DNA of 64,000 nucleotides from Gilvimarinus algae (GTDB taxonomy: Bacteria; Pseudomonadota; Gammaproteobacteria; Pseudomonadales; Cellvibrionaceae): contig NZ_JAULRT010000027.1 in assembly GCF_030518215.1 (NCBI RefSeq), positions 1 to 64,000 of the forward strand, written 5' to 3'. The notes under the pieces were generated by a model that saw only the letters and a program-made list of their open reading frames with translations, had not been told where the DNA came from and searched no databases. Below, piece by piece: positions 1 to 8,087 of this stretch. Made by a program: the position numbers and the translations under genes. Position 1 is the first letter of the stretch; every line of letters begins with the position of its first letter.

Positions 1-278
1 CCGTATTACCCTTTGTGGTTGTCATAATAGCCCTTACTTGCTAAATTCGGGCTTTGAAGCCCATTCGACTGTTCGAGTTTAAATCGGGTCGGAGAAGCAT
101 CCAGGCTTGTTAACGGTATCGAGTACCTGGCATGCATCGGATTACTTCTCCGGTAACTAGTTGCCGCTAGCTACGGGCTTCAATTTACCCGCCAACAGTC
201 GCAAGGAACAGCGTTTCTATGAATATTCAACCATACAAGGCTATCAAATTGACGGCTTTTCCGTCGCTTGTTTTGTGG
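1..278. other. Left-edge stretch without a recognisable gene
   Basis: No open frame of convincing length or start signal is present. A short frame beginning near 228 has no clear ribosome binding site and runs through the attC-like site that follows, so I do not call it. The stretch may be the tail of a cassette whose gene lies outside the window or has decayed. Confidence 0.4.
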
Positions 279-340
279 CTTAACGCTACGCTACCACAAA
301 ACAATCAACTCCAAAGCCGCAATTTATAGCGGCGTTAGGC
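279..340 (+). repeat. attC-like integron recombination site
   Basis: The 62-bp segment starts with GCTTAAC (fits RYYYAAC) and ends with GTTAGGC (fits GTTRRRY). The ends pair over nine positions (GCTTAACGC with GCGTTAGGC, one G-T wobble). After an asymmetric bulge (TAC against G), GCTA pairs with TAGC, as in the imperfect stem of a folded attC. Its length is within the range of known attC sites. An extra hairpin (TTTTGTGG at 271-278 with CCACAAAA at 294-301) overlaps the left side. The site lies just upstream of a tightly packed single-gene unit on the same strand, as expected in a cassette array. No integrase gene is visible, and a structure search would settle it. Confidence 0.6.
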
Positions 341-367
341 AGTAAAACTGACGAGAGGTTGAGAAAG

Positions 368-1480
368 ATGGCTCTGATTATCGGACGACTTACGATTGCA
401 TGGGCAACGGTGGTACTGTTCCTCATCTTTGGCGACTCGTGGCTTACTGATCTCAGCTCTACGCTACGTTCGTCTATGCTATTTGTTTGGCTTTTCGCTG
501 TCATTCTGTGGTGTGCTTCTGGGGTCGTTAAGGAAGCAGACCACCTTGCCGAACTACTCGGTGAGCCCATCGGAACGCTCGTTCTCACACTCTCAATCGT
601 GATAGTCGAAGTCGTACTGATTGCTGCTGTGGTGTTTGGCAGCGAGGCCGCGTCGACTCTTGGGCGCGACACGATGTTTGCAGTCCTTATGATCGTGCTG
701 AACGGGGTCGTCGGTCTGGCCTTGCTCTTAGGTGGGTGGCGTCACCGCGAGCAAGCGTACAATCTCCAAGGGGCAGTAGCCTACCTCGCCGTTATCATTC
801 CGCTGTCGGTGATTGCGCTCGTCCTGCCTAACTTCACGCAAGCAGAACCTGTAGGCAGTCTGACGACCACACAAGCAGCTTTCTTTTCCGTATTTACTAT
901 AGCGCTCTATGGCATTTTTCTGATGATCCAAACCGGACGCCACCGGCTGTTTTTTGTAGACTCCCTCAAAGAATGCGAAGTGGCAGACGACGGGAACACA
1001 AAAATCGAGAGGCATGGTTCGGCGGGTCGCGCGATCGGGGGGCATACGTGCTTACTTGTCCTTACGATGTTACCCATCGTGCTTTTGGCCAAGCAACTCG
1101 CCATGTTGATTGATCATGGCATTGTCGTGCTTGGTGCCCCTCCTGCACTGGGCGGGGTACTCATCGCCCTCATCATATTTACACCGGAGGCAATCGTTGC
1201 GCTGCGGGCTGCGCTCGATAATCAGCTGCAACAATCTATCAACTTGTGTCTCGGCGCATCCGCATCAACCATTGGTCTGACCGTGCCAGCGATTCTCGGC
1301 GTCGGTATCATAACTGGAAAAACGATGGTGCTCGGTCTCGACCCGGCTGGCATGACACTGCTTGCTCTTACGCTCCTACTCTGCTCGCTCACTTTCTCCG
1401 GACCTCGCACAACCGTACTAGAGGGGGCCGGGCACTTGGTCATCTTCCTTGTCTACATTGTTTTGATCTTCAGTCCCTGA
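368..1480 (+). CDS. chaA: ChaA/CaxA-type cation/proton antiporter
   Basis: Inner-membrane antiporter of the Ca2+:cation antiporter (CaCA) superfamily, ChaA branch, expected to export Ca2+ or Na+/K+ in exchange for protons. The 370-residue length matches ChaA (about 366). It is almost entirely hydrophobic, with about ten to eleven membrane segments. Two acidic family repeats are visible: ELLGEPIGTLVLTLSIVIVE near residues 63-82, and a second around the FTPEAIVAL stretch near residue 275. I chose ATG 368 rather than TTG 359 because the GAGAGG ribosome site at 353-358 abuts the TTG but lies nine bases from the ATG. The gene follows the attC-like site directly and could be a cassette gene. The ion cannot be decided from sequence. 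The gene symbol is by family. Confidence 0.85.
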   Translation: MALIIGRLTIAWATVVLFLIFGDSWLTDLSSTLRSSMLFVWLFAVILWCASGVVKEADHLAELLGEPIGTLVLTLSIVIVEVVLIAAVVFGSEAASTLGRDTMFAVLMIVLNGVVGLALLLGGWRHREQAYNLQGAVAYLAVIIPLSVIALVLPNFTQAEPVGSLTTTQAAFFSVFTIALYGIFLMIQTGRHRLFFVDSLKECEVADDGNTKIERHGSAGRAIGGHTCLLVLTMLPIVLLAKQLAMLIDHGIVVLGAPPALGGVLIALIIFTPEAIVALRAALDNQLQQSINLCLGASASTIGLTVPAILGVGIITGKTMVLGLDPAGMTLLALTLLLCSLTFSGPRTTVLEGAGHLVIFLVYIVLIFSP

Positions 1481-1515
1481 GGCGACCGGGATTGCCTAAT
1501 TGCAGTATTAAGTGG

Positions 1516-1845
1516 ATGGACGAGAACTACATACTTCCCGGCGAGTTGATGCTGCTTTTCGCGGTTTGGTATTTTCCGCCACTGGCACTTTGCCTTTCGA
1601 TCCAAGCTTGGCATTTTCGCCTATCTAGCTTGTGGCGCAAAGCTCGTCGAGATGTTCTGATTGCAATGTTCGGCACTGCCATAAGCTCAGTTATAATTGG
1701 CTTTCTAGCATTGCCTGTGCCGCTTCCTAGATGGCTGGGTGTGTCAGATAATCTTATAGTGTTACCTTTAGCTTTTCTAATTGTATTTGTAGTTGGCACT
1801 GGGTTTGGGGGTTGGGCACTTAGGCATGTGCGTATATCCACTTAA
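1516..1845 (+). CDS. Small membrane protein, unknown function
   Basis: A 109-residue protein with three probable membrane segments (around residues 9-31, 46-68 and 78-102), separated by a basic loop (RRDVL region), so the loop probably faces the cytoplasm. ATG 1516 is the first in-frame start after the antiporter's stop and lies 36 bases behind it, which suggests joint transcription or a two-gene cassette. I recognise no family. The frame is open further upstream, but that part overlaps the antiporter gene and has an unrelated composition. Confidence 0.55.
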   Translation: MDENYILPGELMLLFAVWYFPPLALCLSIQAWHFRLSSLWRKARRDVLIAMFGTAISSVIIGFLALPVPLPRWLGVSDNLIVLPLAFLIVFVVGTGFGGWALRHVRIST

Positions 1846-1939
1846 CAAGTGCTTCTTGGCGCCTGCGCCTGGGGCTTCCGTTCCACTAACGCTACACTGC
1901 GGCCCCATAAGTAGGCGTCAAGCTACCAAGGAGTCTTTA

Positions 1940-2191
1940 GTGCGATACCTAATCATGGCCATGCGAACCCCCCGATTCCAGCAGTCGGTCGTTGATGCTC
2001 ATAAGCAGTTTTTGGCCCAACTCAAAGCCGATGGTGTCCTCGAACTCGCAGGCCCGTTCACCGACAAGTCTGGTGGCGCATACATCGTTTCGGCTAGAGA
2101 TCTAGAAGCGGCGCGGGCCATTGCATTGAGTGACCCGGTTCATACGAGTGGGTCATCCGAGGTATCGGTATACGAGTGGAATGCCGTCTAG
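1940..2191 (+). CDS. YciI-like (YCII domain) protein
   Basis: An 83-residue protein of the YciI/DGPF-related dimeric alpha-beta barrel fold. Visible hallmarks are the opening beta strand (RYLIMA), the helix 'HKQFLAQLKADG', the 'LAGPF' turn and the closing 'SDPVHTSG' segment, which is close to the DP(F/Y) signature of this family. GTG 1940 is chosen because AAGGAG lies at 1928-1933 at ideal spacing and the domain starts right there. Some relatives act as small hydrolases or dechlorinases, but the substrate here is unknown. GCCTAAC, identical to an attC R'' box, follows three bases after the stop, which fits a gene-cassette layout. Confidence 0.75.
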   Translation: MRYLIMAMRTPRFQQSVVDAHKQFLAQLKADGVLELAGPFTDKSGGAYIVSARDLEAARAIALSDPVHTSGSSEVSVYEWNAV

Positions 2192-2345
2192 TCGCCTAAC
2201 AATAAAATTCTGTTGCCCCGTGGGCGTAGAGCACCTGCAAGCTTGCGCCCCCTATTTTGGCTCACACGTCAAGATGAGCACTTCCCCATTGGAGCGGAAA
2301 GCCCGATAAGACCCGACCGGCAATTAGAAATCTGGAATCCACCCC

Positions 2346-2798
2346 ATGCCAAGTATCCGAGCAAAAGCTGTCTGTGTATTTCGCCACCAAGACACCACTT
2401 TACTTTGTGAGGGCTATGACCCCTTCAAAGATGAACACTACCTGACACCGATTGGCGGCGGCATCGAGTTTGGCGAGACCTCTGAGCAGGCGGCTCGACG
2501 TGAAATCCGGGAAGAGATCGGCACCGAGATTGATAACCTAACGCTATTGGGCGTACTTGAAAACCTGTTCACATTTGAGGGCAAAGCCGGGCACGAAATT
2601 GTTTTTGTTTATGAAGCCAGCTTCGCCGATGCGGCTTTTTATAGCAAAACTGACATCCAAGGTGTCGAGTCAAACGGTGCTGCATTTAAGCTGCGGTGGT
2701 TCAATCAGGCGCAAGTTAATAGCGGCGCCCTAAAGATTTGCCCGGCGGGGCTGGCCGATATAATGTGCGACGAGGCCACACAAACGCCCGCTCATTAA
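2346..2798 (+). CDS. NUDIX hydrolase
   Basis: A 150-residue NUDIX-fold pyrophosphohydrolase, expected to be cytoplasmic and to cleave a nucleoside-diphosphate-linked substrate. The Nudix box spans about residues 38-60: GGGIEFGE, then a spacer, then RREIREEIG. The metal-binding REIREE glutamates are intact; the last hydrophobic position of the box is Thr. The preceding strand ends in PIGGG, as in ADP-ribose pyrophosphatase/MutT-like enzymes. The protein stands alone with 154 bases between it and the YciI-like gene. Substrate cannot be inferred. NUDIX genes are common integron cassette cargo. Confidence 0.88.
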   Translation: MPSIRAKAVCVFRHQDTTLLCEGYDPFKDEHYLTPIGGGIEFGETSEQAARREIREEIGTEIDNLTLLGVLENLFTFEGKAGHEIVFVYEASFADAAFYSKTDIQGVESNGAAFKLRWFNQAQVNSGALKICPAGLADIMCDEATQTPAH

Positions 2799-2942
2799 GA
2801 TGAGTACCTGCAAGACCACCGCTTAACTCATTGATTTTATTGAACTGTCATAGCCGTTTCGCCTATATTTCGTGGGCGTGTCGTTTTGCCAGGCCCTTAC
2901 TTCGGTAACACTGGGGCCACCTCAAGCAGCAAGGGTAGAGTC

Positions 2943-3401
2943 ATGATTGTCAGAAAACTTCGCCTTAAAAAAGGTTGGTCACAGAGCCAGCTGGCCGAGA
3001 TGACGGGGGTAACCACCCGCACCATTCAGCGGGTAGAACAAGGCCACCGTCCAAGTATGGAAACCTGCAAAGCTCTTGCTTCTGTGTTTGAGGTAGACCT
3101 ATCTCTATTACAACCGGAGGACGAGCAGATGCAAGACGACACCGAATTAAAGCTGGATGAACAGCGCGTGCTCCTGTACGCCAAGCGCATGAAGGAGTTT
3201 TACGAGCACCTGATCACCTACCTGATTTTGGCGGCTGTGTTTCTCTTTATGTTCCACGGAGAGCCGGTGGTTTACATCGTCTTCGCGGGCCTGGGTGTCG
3301 GGCTGGTGGTGCATGGCCTGATCGCCTTTGAGGTCATCAGCTTTATGAGCCCAGGCTGGGAGCGGCGCCTTGCCGAGAAAAGGCTGGGGCGCAAGCTGTA
3401 A
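2943..3401 (+). CDS. XRE-family HTH protein with two membrane segments (2TM domain)
   Basis: A 152-residue fusion. Residues 1-58 form a Cro/C1-type helix-turn-helix (KGWSQSQLAEMTGVTTRTIQ is the recognition region). A charged linker (59-84) is followed by two hydrophobic helices at about 89-104 and 109-133 and a basic tail. This matches HTH proteins carrying a '2TM' domain, which tether a DNA-binding domain to the inner membrane. Start ATG 2943 sits at the first HTH residue; longer in-frame starts add unrelated sequence. The target is unknown. A regulator that must sit at the membrane may sense envelope state, but that is inference. Confidence 0.8.
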   Translation: MIVRKLRLKKGWSQSQLAEMTGVTTRTIQRVEQGHRPSMETCKALASVFEVDLSLLQPEDEQMQDDTELKLDEQRVLLYAKRMKEFYEHLITYLILAAVFLFMFHGEPVVYIVFAGLGVGLVVHGLIAFEVISFMSPGWERRLAEKRLGRKL

Positions 3402-3503
3402 AACCTCACTAGATCAGCCAGTACCTCTCAAGCGGGAACGGGGCTTAGCCGCACGCCAGCTAAGCTCTGCCCAAACAACCTTAGAGTACCCAGCGGGGAG
3501 CCC

Positions 3504-3731
3504 ATGCCGAATAATGCATCCATCACAACAACCCCACCCGACTCACCAACAGAAAGCCAGATCAAAGACGCCTGCATGGTCATTTTACTGACGGTGCTGC
3601 CGGTTACCCTGGTTCTTGAGGTCGTCATTATTCATGCGGTGATCTCTGCGAACACCTCCTCTGAGCTACCGCTCCGGCACGCTCAGTGTATGCGCCCACA
3701 GGTAGAGAGATATCTAAAGGACAGTTATTAG
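3504..3731 (+). CDS. Small single-span membrane protein, hypothetical
   Basis: A 75-residue protein with a polar Thr/Pro-rich N-terminus, one hydrophobic helix at about residues 23-49 and a short polar tail. A GGGGAG ribosome site lies about eight bases upstream of ATG 3504, which supports translation. There is no recognised family. It is 102 bases behind the HTH-2TM gene and could be its partner. It could also be a chance frame, since composition is the only other support. Confidence 0.45.
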   Translation: MPNNASITTTPPDSPTESQIKDACMVILLTVLPVTLVLEVVIIHAVISANTSSELPLRHAQCMRPQVERYLKDSY

Positions 3732-4048
3732 GCAACGTCAGCCGCTATTTCAAAATGGAATTATAGATAGAAAATTTTACAATGACTGGCATTGAATCAG
3801 TAACGCTGCCGAAGCTCGGCTTGAGCCACTTGGAGTTTTTGTGCGCCAATTCTCATCCTGACCAACCTGCTTAATTTTTATATCCAGCCCAGTGATCCAT
3901 CAGTTTCGACCCGCGTACCTCCCACGGGCTCAGTACAAATATTGAGTTGTCTTCAGGTCTAGCTGCGCTCCGCGGCTGGCCATTTTTGGCTTTTTGGCTC
4001 TATTCACTTGGTGATTGCCAGTTAGCCGTCTTGTAAGGGAGTTTTACT
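3732..4048. other. 317-bp intergenic stretch
   Basis: No gene is seen here. The segment carries an AAGGGAG ribosome site directly before the CHRD lipoprotein start, and is presumably that gene's promoter region. No strong operator, hairpin or repeat stands out. Confidence 0.5.
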
Positions 4049-5968
4049 ATGAGAATACCCACCCTGGCGCCGCGGCAGGCGCTCAAGCATTTTCTTATCG
4101 TCGCAACAGCATTTGGCGTATCCGCCTGCGGCAGTGACAATGATGACACCCCCCTTCCAGACCCCGAGCCCACACCGGAAATATTGAGTTATGACGTGAT
4201 GCTTGAGGGCAACCAGGAGGTGCCCATGGTAGAGACCGAGCAGTCGGCCATGGCTTCGGTTACTGTGAATGAAACCGACATGATGGTGATGGCCGAAATG
4301 GACCTGAGTGAGGTTGACGGCGTTACCTCGGCCCACATTCACAGCGGTGAGGTTGGTACCAATGGTCCCGTAGCGTTTGGTTTTTCAGACGCCGACGAAA
4401 ATGGTGTATGGGAAATTGAAAATGAATCCATCACATCAGAACAGCACGAAGGTTTACTCTCAGGTCAGTGGTATATCAACGTGCACACCGACAGTTTTCC
4501 CGACGGTGAGTTACGCGGACAACTCCTCACCGACACCCAAAGCGTTCATGTCTTCACTTTATCCGGGAAACAGGAAGTGCCTGGCGTTGAAACCGATGCT
4601 CACGGCCAGGGTTATCTGTTGCACGACAGTGACGATGATGCGCTGACTCTTAATGTATGGACCTGGGATCTCACCGCGACCGCAGCCCATATTCATCATG
4701 CCGAGGCTGGCATAAATGGCGATGTCGTTGTGGGCCTGGAGGCAAGCACCGACACCGAAGGACTGTGGCAGTTACCGAGCGATGCTGTGCTCGGCTCGGA
4801 TGCAATCACCGCTTTAGGCATGGCCAACTTGTACGTCAACGTACACACCGATGCCCATCCAGAAGGAGAAATCCGTGGACAGATACTGCCCGCGAATTAC
4901 TCACTGGTGCTTTTTGATCTTTCTCCAGGACAAGAAGTGCCACGCATTGACTCCGAAGCCACCGGCTTGGGCTATGCGACCCTCAACACCGGCTCGGGGG
5001 GCTTGCGCCTCAACGCCTGGGCCATGAATATGGAGACATCAGCCGCCCATATCCACCAAGCCCCTATTGGTGAGAATGGAGATGTGGCAATTGGTCTTGA
5101 AGAGAGCATGGACCACGATGGACTTTGGCAAACGCCGGAGAATACCGCTTTGGACGCAGACACTCAGACCTTGCTGCTCTCCGGCGGCCACTATGTCAAC
5201 ATGCATTCGGAAAGCTTTCCAAATGGTGAAATCCGCGGTCAGATTACACCTGCCCCTTGGGATGTACTTGCCTTCTCTTTAAGTGGCTCTCAAGAAGTGC
5301 CAGCGTTAGACACCCAGGCGGAGGGCGATGGGTATGCCATGGTCAATACTGTTGCTGGCGATATTATGCTGGTTGTGCATACCCGCAACCTTGATACAGC
5401 CTCAGCGGCGCACATTCACGCTGGTATCGCTGGTAGCAATGGCGATGTCGTGGTGGGACTGGAGCAGGATGAAGGCAGCGTTTCAACCTGGCGACTACCA
5501 GCCGATACGTCTCTGGACATGGAGACCTTGGCGCAACTTTTGGATGCTGGGCACTACGTCAACGTGCACTCACCAGAAAACCCTGGTGGAGAAATTCGCG
5601 GGCAAATACTGACCCCCATGCACGTTATGTTTCCTCTGATGCTTTCCGGCGATCTCGAAGTACCTATGGTAGAGACTTCGGCATCGGGCCAAGGCGCTTT
5701 TACCCTGAATACTCACACCGAAAGTCTGCGCGGAGCATTCACAACAAGCGGCCTAACCAGCACAGCCGCCCATATTCACCAAGCACCAGCAGGTGAAAAT
5801 GGTGATGTCGTGCTCGCACTTGACGCTACCGACGAGGGGTATATGGTGCCTGCGGATACCATGTTAACCGATGAGCTTGAAGCTATTATGTTGGATGGCG
5901 GGCATTATGTGAATGTTCATAGCGCCGCCTTTCCCAACGGTGAAATTCGCGACCAGATCGACCTGTAA
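4049..5968 (+). CDS. Lipoprotein with five tandem CHRD domains
   Basis: A 639-residue secreted lipoprotein. Residues 1-27 are a lipoprotein signal with a basic start and the lipobox VSAC (Cys27). A short Pro/Asp-rich linker follows, then five CHRD domains starting near residues 46, 166, 285, 405 and 525, with a period of 119-120 residues. Each repeat shows the same landmarks: a GxxEVP opening (GNQEVP, GKQEVP, PGQEVP and so on), AHIHxxxxGxNGxV, YVNVH and GE(I/L)RGQ. The last repeat ends at the stop with the Gly of GQ replaced (RDQI). CHRD was described in chordin and occurs in many bacterial secreted proteins; its bacterial function is poorly known. The His-rich AHIH motif suggests possible metal binding, which is inference. 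AAGGGAG precedes ATG 4049, and a hairpin terminator follows. Confidence 0.9.
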   Translation: MRIPTLAPRQALKHFLIVATAFGVSACGSDNDDTPLPDPEPTPEILSYDVMLEGNQEVPMVETEQSAMASVTVNETDMMVMAEMDLSEVDGVTSAHIHSGEVGTNGPVAFGFSDADENGVWEIENESITSEQHEGLLSGQWYINVHTDSFPDGELRGQLLTDTQSVHVFTLSGKQEVPGVETDAHGQGYLLHDSDDDALTLNVWTWDLTATAAHIHHAEAGINGDVVVGLEASTDTEGLWQLPSDAVLGSDAITALGMANLYVNVHTDAHPEGEIRGQILPANYSLVLFDLSPGQEVPRIDSEATGLGYATLNTGSGGLRLNAWAMNMETSAAHIHQAPIGENGDVAIGLEESMDHDGLWQTPENTALDADTQTLLLSGGHYVNMHSESFPNGEIRGQITPAPWDVLAFSLSGSQEVPALDTQAEGDGYAMVNTVAGDIMLVVHTRNLDTASAAHIHAGIAGSNGDVVVGLEQDEGSVSTWRLPADTSLDMETLAQLLDAGHYVNVHSPENPGGEIRGQILTPMHVMFPLMLSGDLEVPMVETSASGQGAFTLNTHTESLRGAFTTSGLTSTAAHIHQAPAGENGDVVLALDATDEGYMVPADTMLTDELEAIMLDGGHYVNVHSAAFPNGEIRDQIDL

Positions 5969-5984
5969 CAGAACGACCCAACCT

Positions 5985-6005
5985 GGGGGCGAATTTATCG
6001 CCCCC
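5985..6005 (+). terminator. Hairpin terminator after the CHRD gene
   Basis: A perfect eight-base stem (GGGGGCGA with TCGCCCCC) with a five-base loop lies 16 bases after the stop. It is followed by a T-containing but not pure T tract. Confidence 0.6.
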
Positions 6006-6218
6006 TTATCCTTTCCTGAAGAACCGTATTCAACCCATCCTAAAAAGCATCTTATCAGCCATTATCCAGCCTTTACGTGTTCTATAATTGTTAGACAGGA
6101 CAGGCGGGTTACACGGAACTGAGTGACGTTCCCCTTTTAAGAGACTACGAGTAATAGAGCGATTGATATTTCGCGACTATATACGAGCAGACTTTCCAAA
6201 GATAAAAAAGCGAACATC
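6006..6218. other. Spacer before the duplicated gene start
   Basis: No gene is seen. A GTTAGAC heptamer near 6090 fits the attC core pattern, but no convincing partner box pairs with it. Confidence 0.4.
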
Positions 6219-6276
6219 ATGCCTGAGCCCGATCCAGATAAAACCCTACCCTTTGCAACACCTCAAGCGCTGGCGC
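6219..6276 (+). repeat. 58-bp direct repeat, copy 1
   Basis: Matches 9466-9523 in the same orientation with 57 of 58 bases identical. The two copies are 3,247 bp apart and bracket the DUF1801 to DUF4287 block. Confidence 0.9.
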
Positions 6277-6281
6277 ATTGA
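6219..6281 (+). pseudogene. Truncated duplicate of the YdeI/OmdA-type gene start
   Basis: The first 58 bases (6219-6276) match the first 58 bases of the intact gene at 9466 with one mismatch, at the sixth base. The translation MPEPDPDKTLPFATPQALA is kept, but the next codons are His and a stop, so only 20 residues remain. The sequence after 6276 shows no resemblance to the intact gene. This is a broken copy, or one end of a rearrangement that left a direct repeat on both sides of the intervening genes. Confidence 0.75.
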
Positions 6282-6497
6282 GGGAGTTGACAACAAGCTT
6301 CGAAAACTCAATGATGCGGAGGGACGCGCATTCTTCTGCAAGCTGAAAGCCGACTTTCCAGCAACTGGCGCCAGTGAAACGGATGCTTGATGTCAAGTGC
6401 CATGTCCAGAGCCTGCTTTCTTACGCAAGCCACTGCCGGGCAATAATCCACGACCCGCTGTCTGACCCGTTGCAGGGCGGAAAACTTTGGAGCCTCC

Positions 6498-6866
6498 ATG
6501 ACCAGTAAACCAAAAGCCGTTAAAGAGTACCTCTCTTCCAAGCCTAGAGAGGTACAACAAAGGCTAGAAGAGCTGCGTTCTTACTTGCAACTGGCTGATC
6601 CAAAAGCGAAAGAAGAGCTTAAATGGGGAAAACCGGCGTTTACAAACAACGGAATCCTTTACGTGTACGCGGGCCTAAAGAAACACATCAGTCTCCACCC
6701 CACACCGTCTGTGATAGCGGCTTTTCACGAAGATCTGAAAGGATACACCTGCTCAGAAAACACCATTCAGTTTCCATTGGACAAACCGATACCTAAAGCG
6801 CTTGTTATTAAGCTTGCCAAGTTTCGAGTATTTGAGAAACTCGAGAAAGGAATCGGCTGGAAGTGA
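6498..6866 (+). CDS. DUF1801 (YdhG/Fra-like) family protein
   Basis: A 122-residue protein of the DUF1801 family, small alpha-beta proteins that include the Bacillus YdhG/Fra-like iron-chaperone candidates. Characteristic parts are the N-terminal helix pair, 'EELKWGKPAFTNNGILYVYAGLKKHISLHP' (given here by its ends, KWGKPAF and HISLHP), and the C-terminal 'IQFPLDKPIP' strand. GGAG sits eight bases upstream of ATG 6498. It lies inside the block bounded by the 58-bp direct repeats, next to proteins (DUF4287, YdeI-type) often met in the same genomic company. Function is not established. Confidence 0.75.
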   Translation: MTSKPKAVKEYLSSKPREVQQRLEELRSYLQLADPKAKEELKWGKPAFTNNGILYVYAGLKKHISLHPTPSVIAAFHEDLKGYTCSENTIQFPLDKPIPKALVIKLAKFRVFEKLEKGIGWK

Positions 6867-6978
6867 GAAATCAAAGTTCATCGAAACCACTAAAAAAGCG
6901 CCACACAAATGTGGGGCATTCCATTCTCTCCGCAACGGACCCAATCAATAACATCAACCACCTTAGGGATAGCTATTA

Positions 6979-7257
6979 ATGGATCTGCTATTTTTGCTTT
7001 TTGTATTTCCGCTGGCCATTCTCATCGGAGCCATTATTTTATCGTTAAAGTATTCGTTTTTAGGGGCCACCATATCATCGGTTATCGTCACTGTCTATTT
7101 CCATATTCTCGCGATGAAAATGAATGGCTATGGCAACCCGACAGGCTATAAAAGCAATATTAGCGTATTCGCTCAATTGCGGGACGACATGATCGTTCTA
7201 TTGGTAAGCTTGGTACTTTTTAGCGCAATCGTTTTTATCAAAAAGCAGATAAAGTAA
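6979..7257 (+). CDS. Small membrane protein, hypothetical
   Basis: A 92-residue protein with three hydrophobic stretches (about residues 2-24, 27-45 and 70-87) and a lysine-rich C-terminus (KKQIK) that probably stays in the cytoplasm. AGGGAT lies upstream of ATG 6979 at acceptable spacing. I recognise no family. Composition is AT-richer than the core genes farther right, in line with its accessory neighbourhood. Confidence 0.55.
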   Translation: MDLLFLLFVFPLAILIGAIILSLKYSFLGATISSVIVTVYFHILAMKMNGYGNPTGYKSNISVFAQLRDDMIVLLVSLVLFSAIVFIKKQIK

Positions 7258-7316
7258 AGATAAGGGACACTGTCAGACAAACCACAGTTAGGAATTGATG
7301 TAATCGGGAACAGAAA

Positions 7317-8087
7317 GTGACAAATACCAGATCAACCTCCACACAAGGAACGATTCGTGGCCTGGAACGACCCGGCGATGACTTTCCGTTTCATGCCCAT
7401 CAGACAGTGACTCTTTCTGTAAGTCAGTGGCTAATTGTTCTCGCGGCTGTGGGCGCAGGCTTTGCTTGCCTGACCGTTAACGTACCGGTTCTGACCGGTG
7501 ATTTTGGGCTTCTCATTCGCACTTTGTTGTTTCCGCTGGTACCGCTCGTTACCCTGCGCGTGGTGGCGGGTCGCCACTGGCTGGGCTTGTTTCGCCGCGT
7601 GCGAGGCGCCGACGTGGGCTTGATGCTGGGGTTTGCGCTTTTGAATCTACTGGTCAGCTCTTTGGTAGGCTTACTGGTAATGAGTCTGTATGGCGCCGAT
7701 TTGAACCTGGCCGTGCAGGCACTGGCCAGTCAGAGCACCGCAGAGAGAGAATGGTTTTTCCTGCGCAGCCTCCCCCAGCTTTTTGGCGAGGAAATCCTCA
7801 CGGTTCTGCCCTTCCTGGCGGTTCTCTACGTCGCCCATGACCGGCTTAATTTCACCCGAACCCAGTCCGTCCTGCTCGCTTGGCTGATTTCTTCTGTTCT
7901 TTTTGGCCTGGTACACCTGCCGACGTATAACTGGAATCTGATCCAGTGCCTCCTCGTTATCGGTAGTGCGCGTCTGGTGCTGTCATTGGCCTACATTCGC
8001 ACTAAAAATATATGGGTTTCTACGGGCGCACACATTATCAATGACTGGACCATCTTTGGCATCGTACTGTTGTCTTCGCCCTCTTAG
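7317..8087 (+). CDS. CPBP-family intramembrane protease (CAAX/ABI type)
   Basis: A 256-residue polytopic membrane protein. The CPBP (Rce1/ABI) motifs are present: Glu158-Glu159 in GEEILTV, Phe196-x3-His200 in LFGLVHLPT, and His239 in GAHIINDW. The usual Arg of EExxxR is replaced, which is common in divergent members. Six to seven membrane segments are likely. Bacterial CPBP proteins act in bacteriocin self-immunity or membrane protein processing, but no bacteriocin-like gene is visible next to this one. The start is GTG 7317; no better start lies nearby. Confidence 0.8.
   Translation: MTNTRSTSTQGTIRGLERPGDDFPFHAHQTVTLSVSQWLIVLAAVGAGFACLTVNVPVLTGDFGLLIRTLLFPLVPLVTLRVVAGRHWLGLFRRVRGADVGLMLGFALLNLLVSSLVGLLVMSLYGADLNLAVQALASQSTAEREWFFLRSLPQLFGEEILTVLPFLAVLYVAHDRLNFTRTQSVLLAWLISSVLFGLVHLPTYNWNLIQCLLVIGSARLVLSLAYIRTKNIWVSTGAHIINDWTIFGIVLLSSPS

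Noticed and set aside
2822-2850. GCTTAAC box before the HTH-2TM gene as an attC end
   Set aside because: No GTTRRRY partner or inner stem within 150 bases.
6029-6096. ATTCAAC ... GTTAGAC pair as a second attC site
   Set aside because: The boxes fit the loose consensus but do not pair with each other, and no inner stem exists. Such heptamers are frequent by chance.
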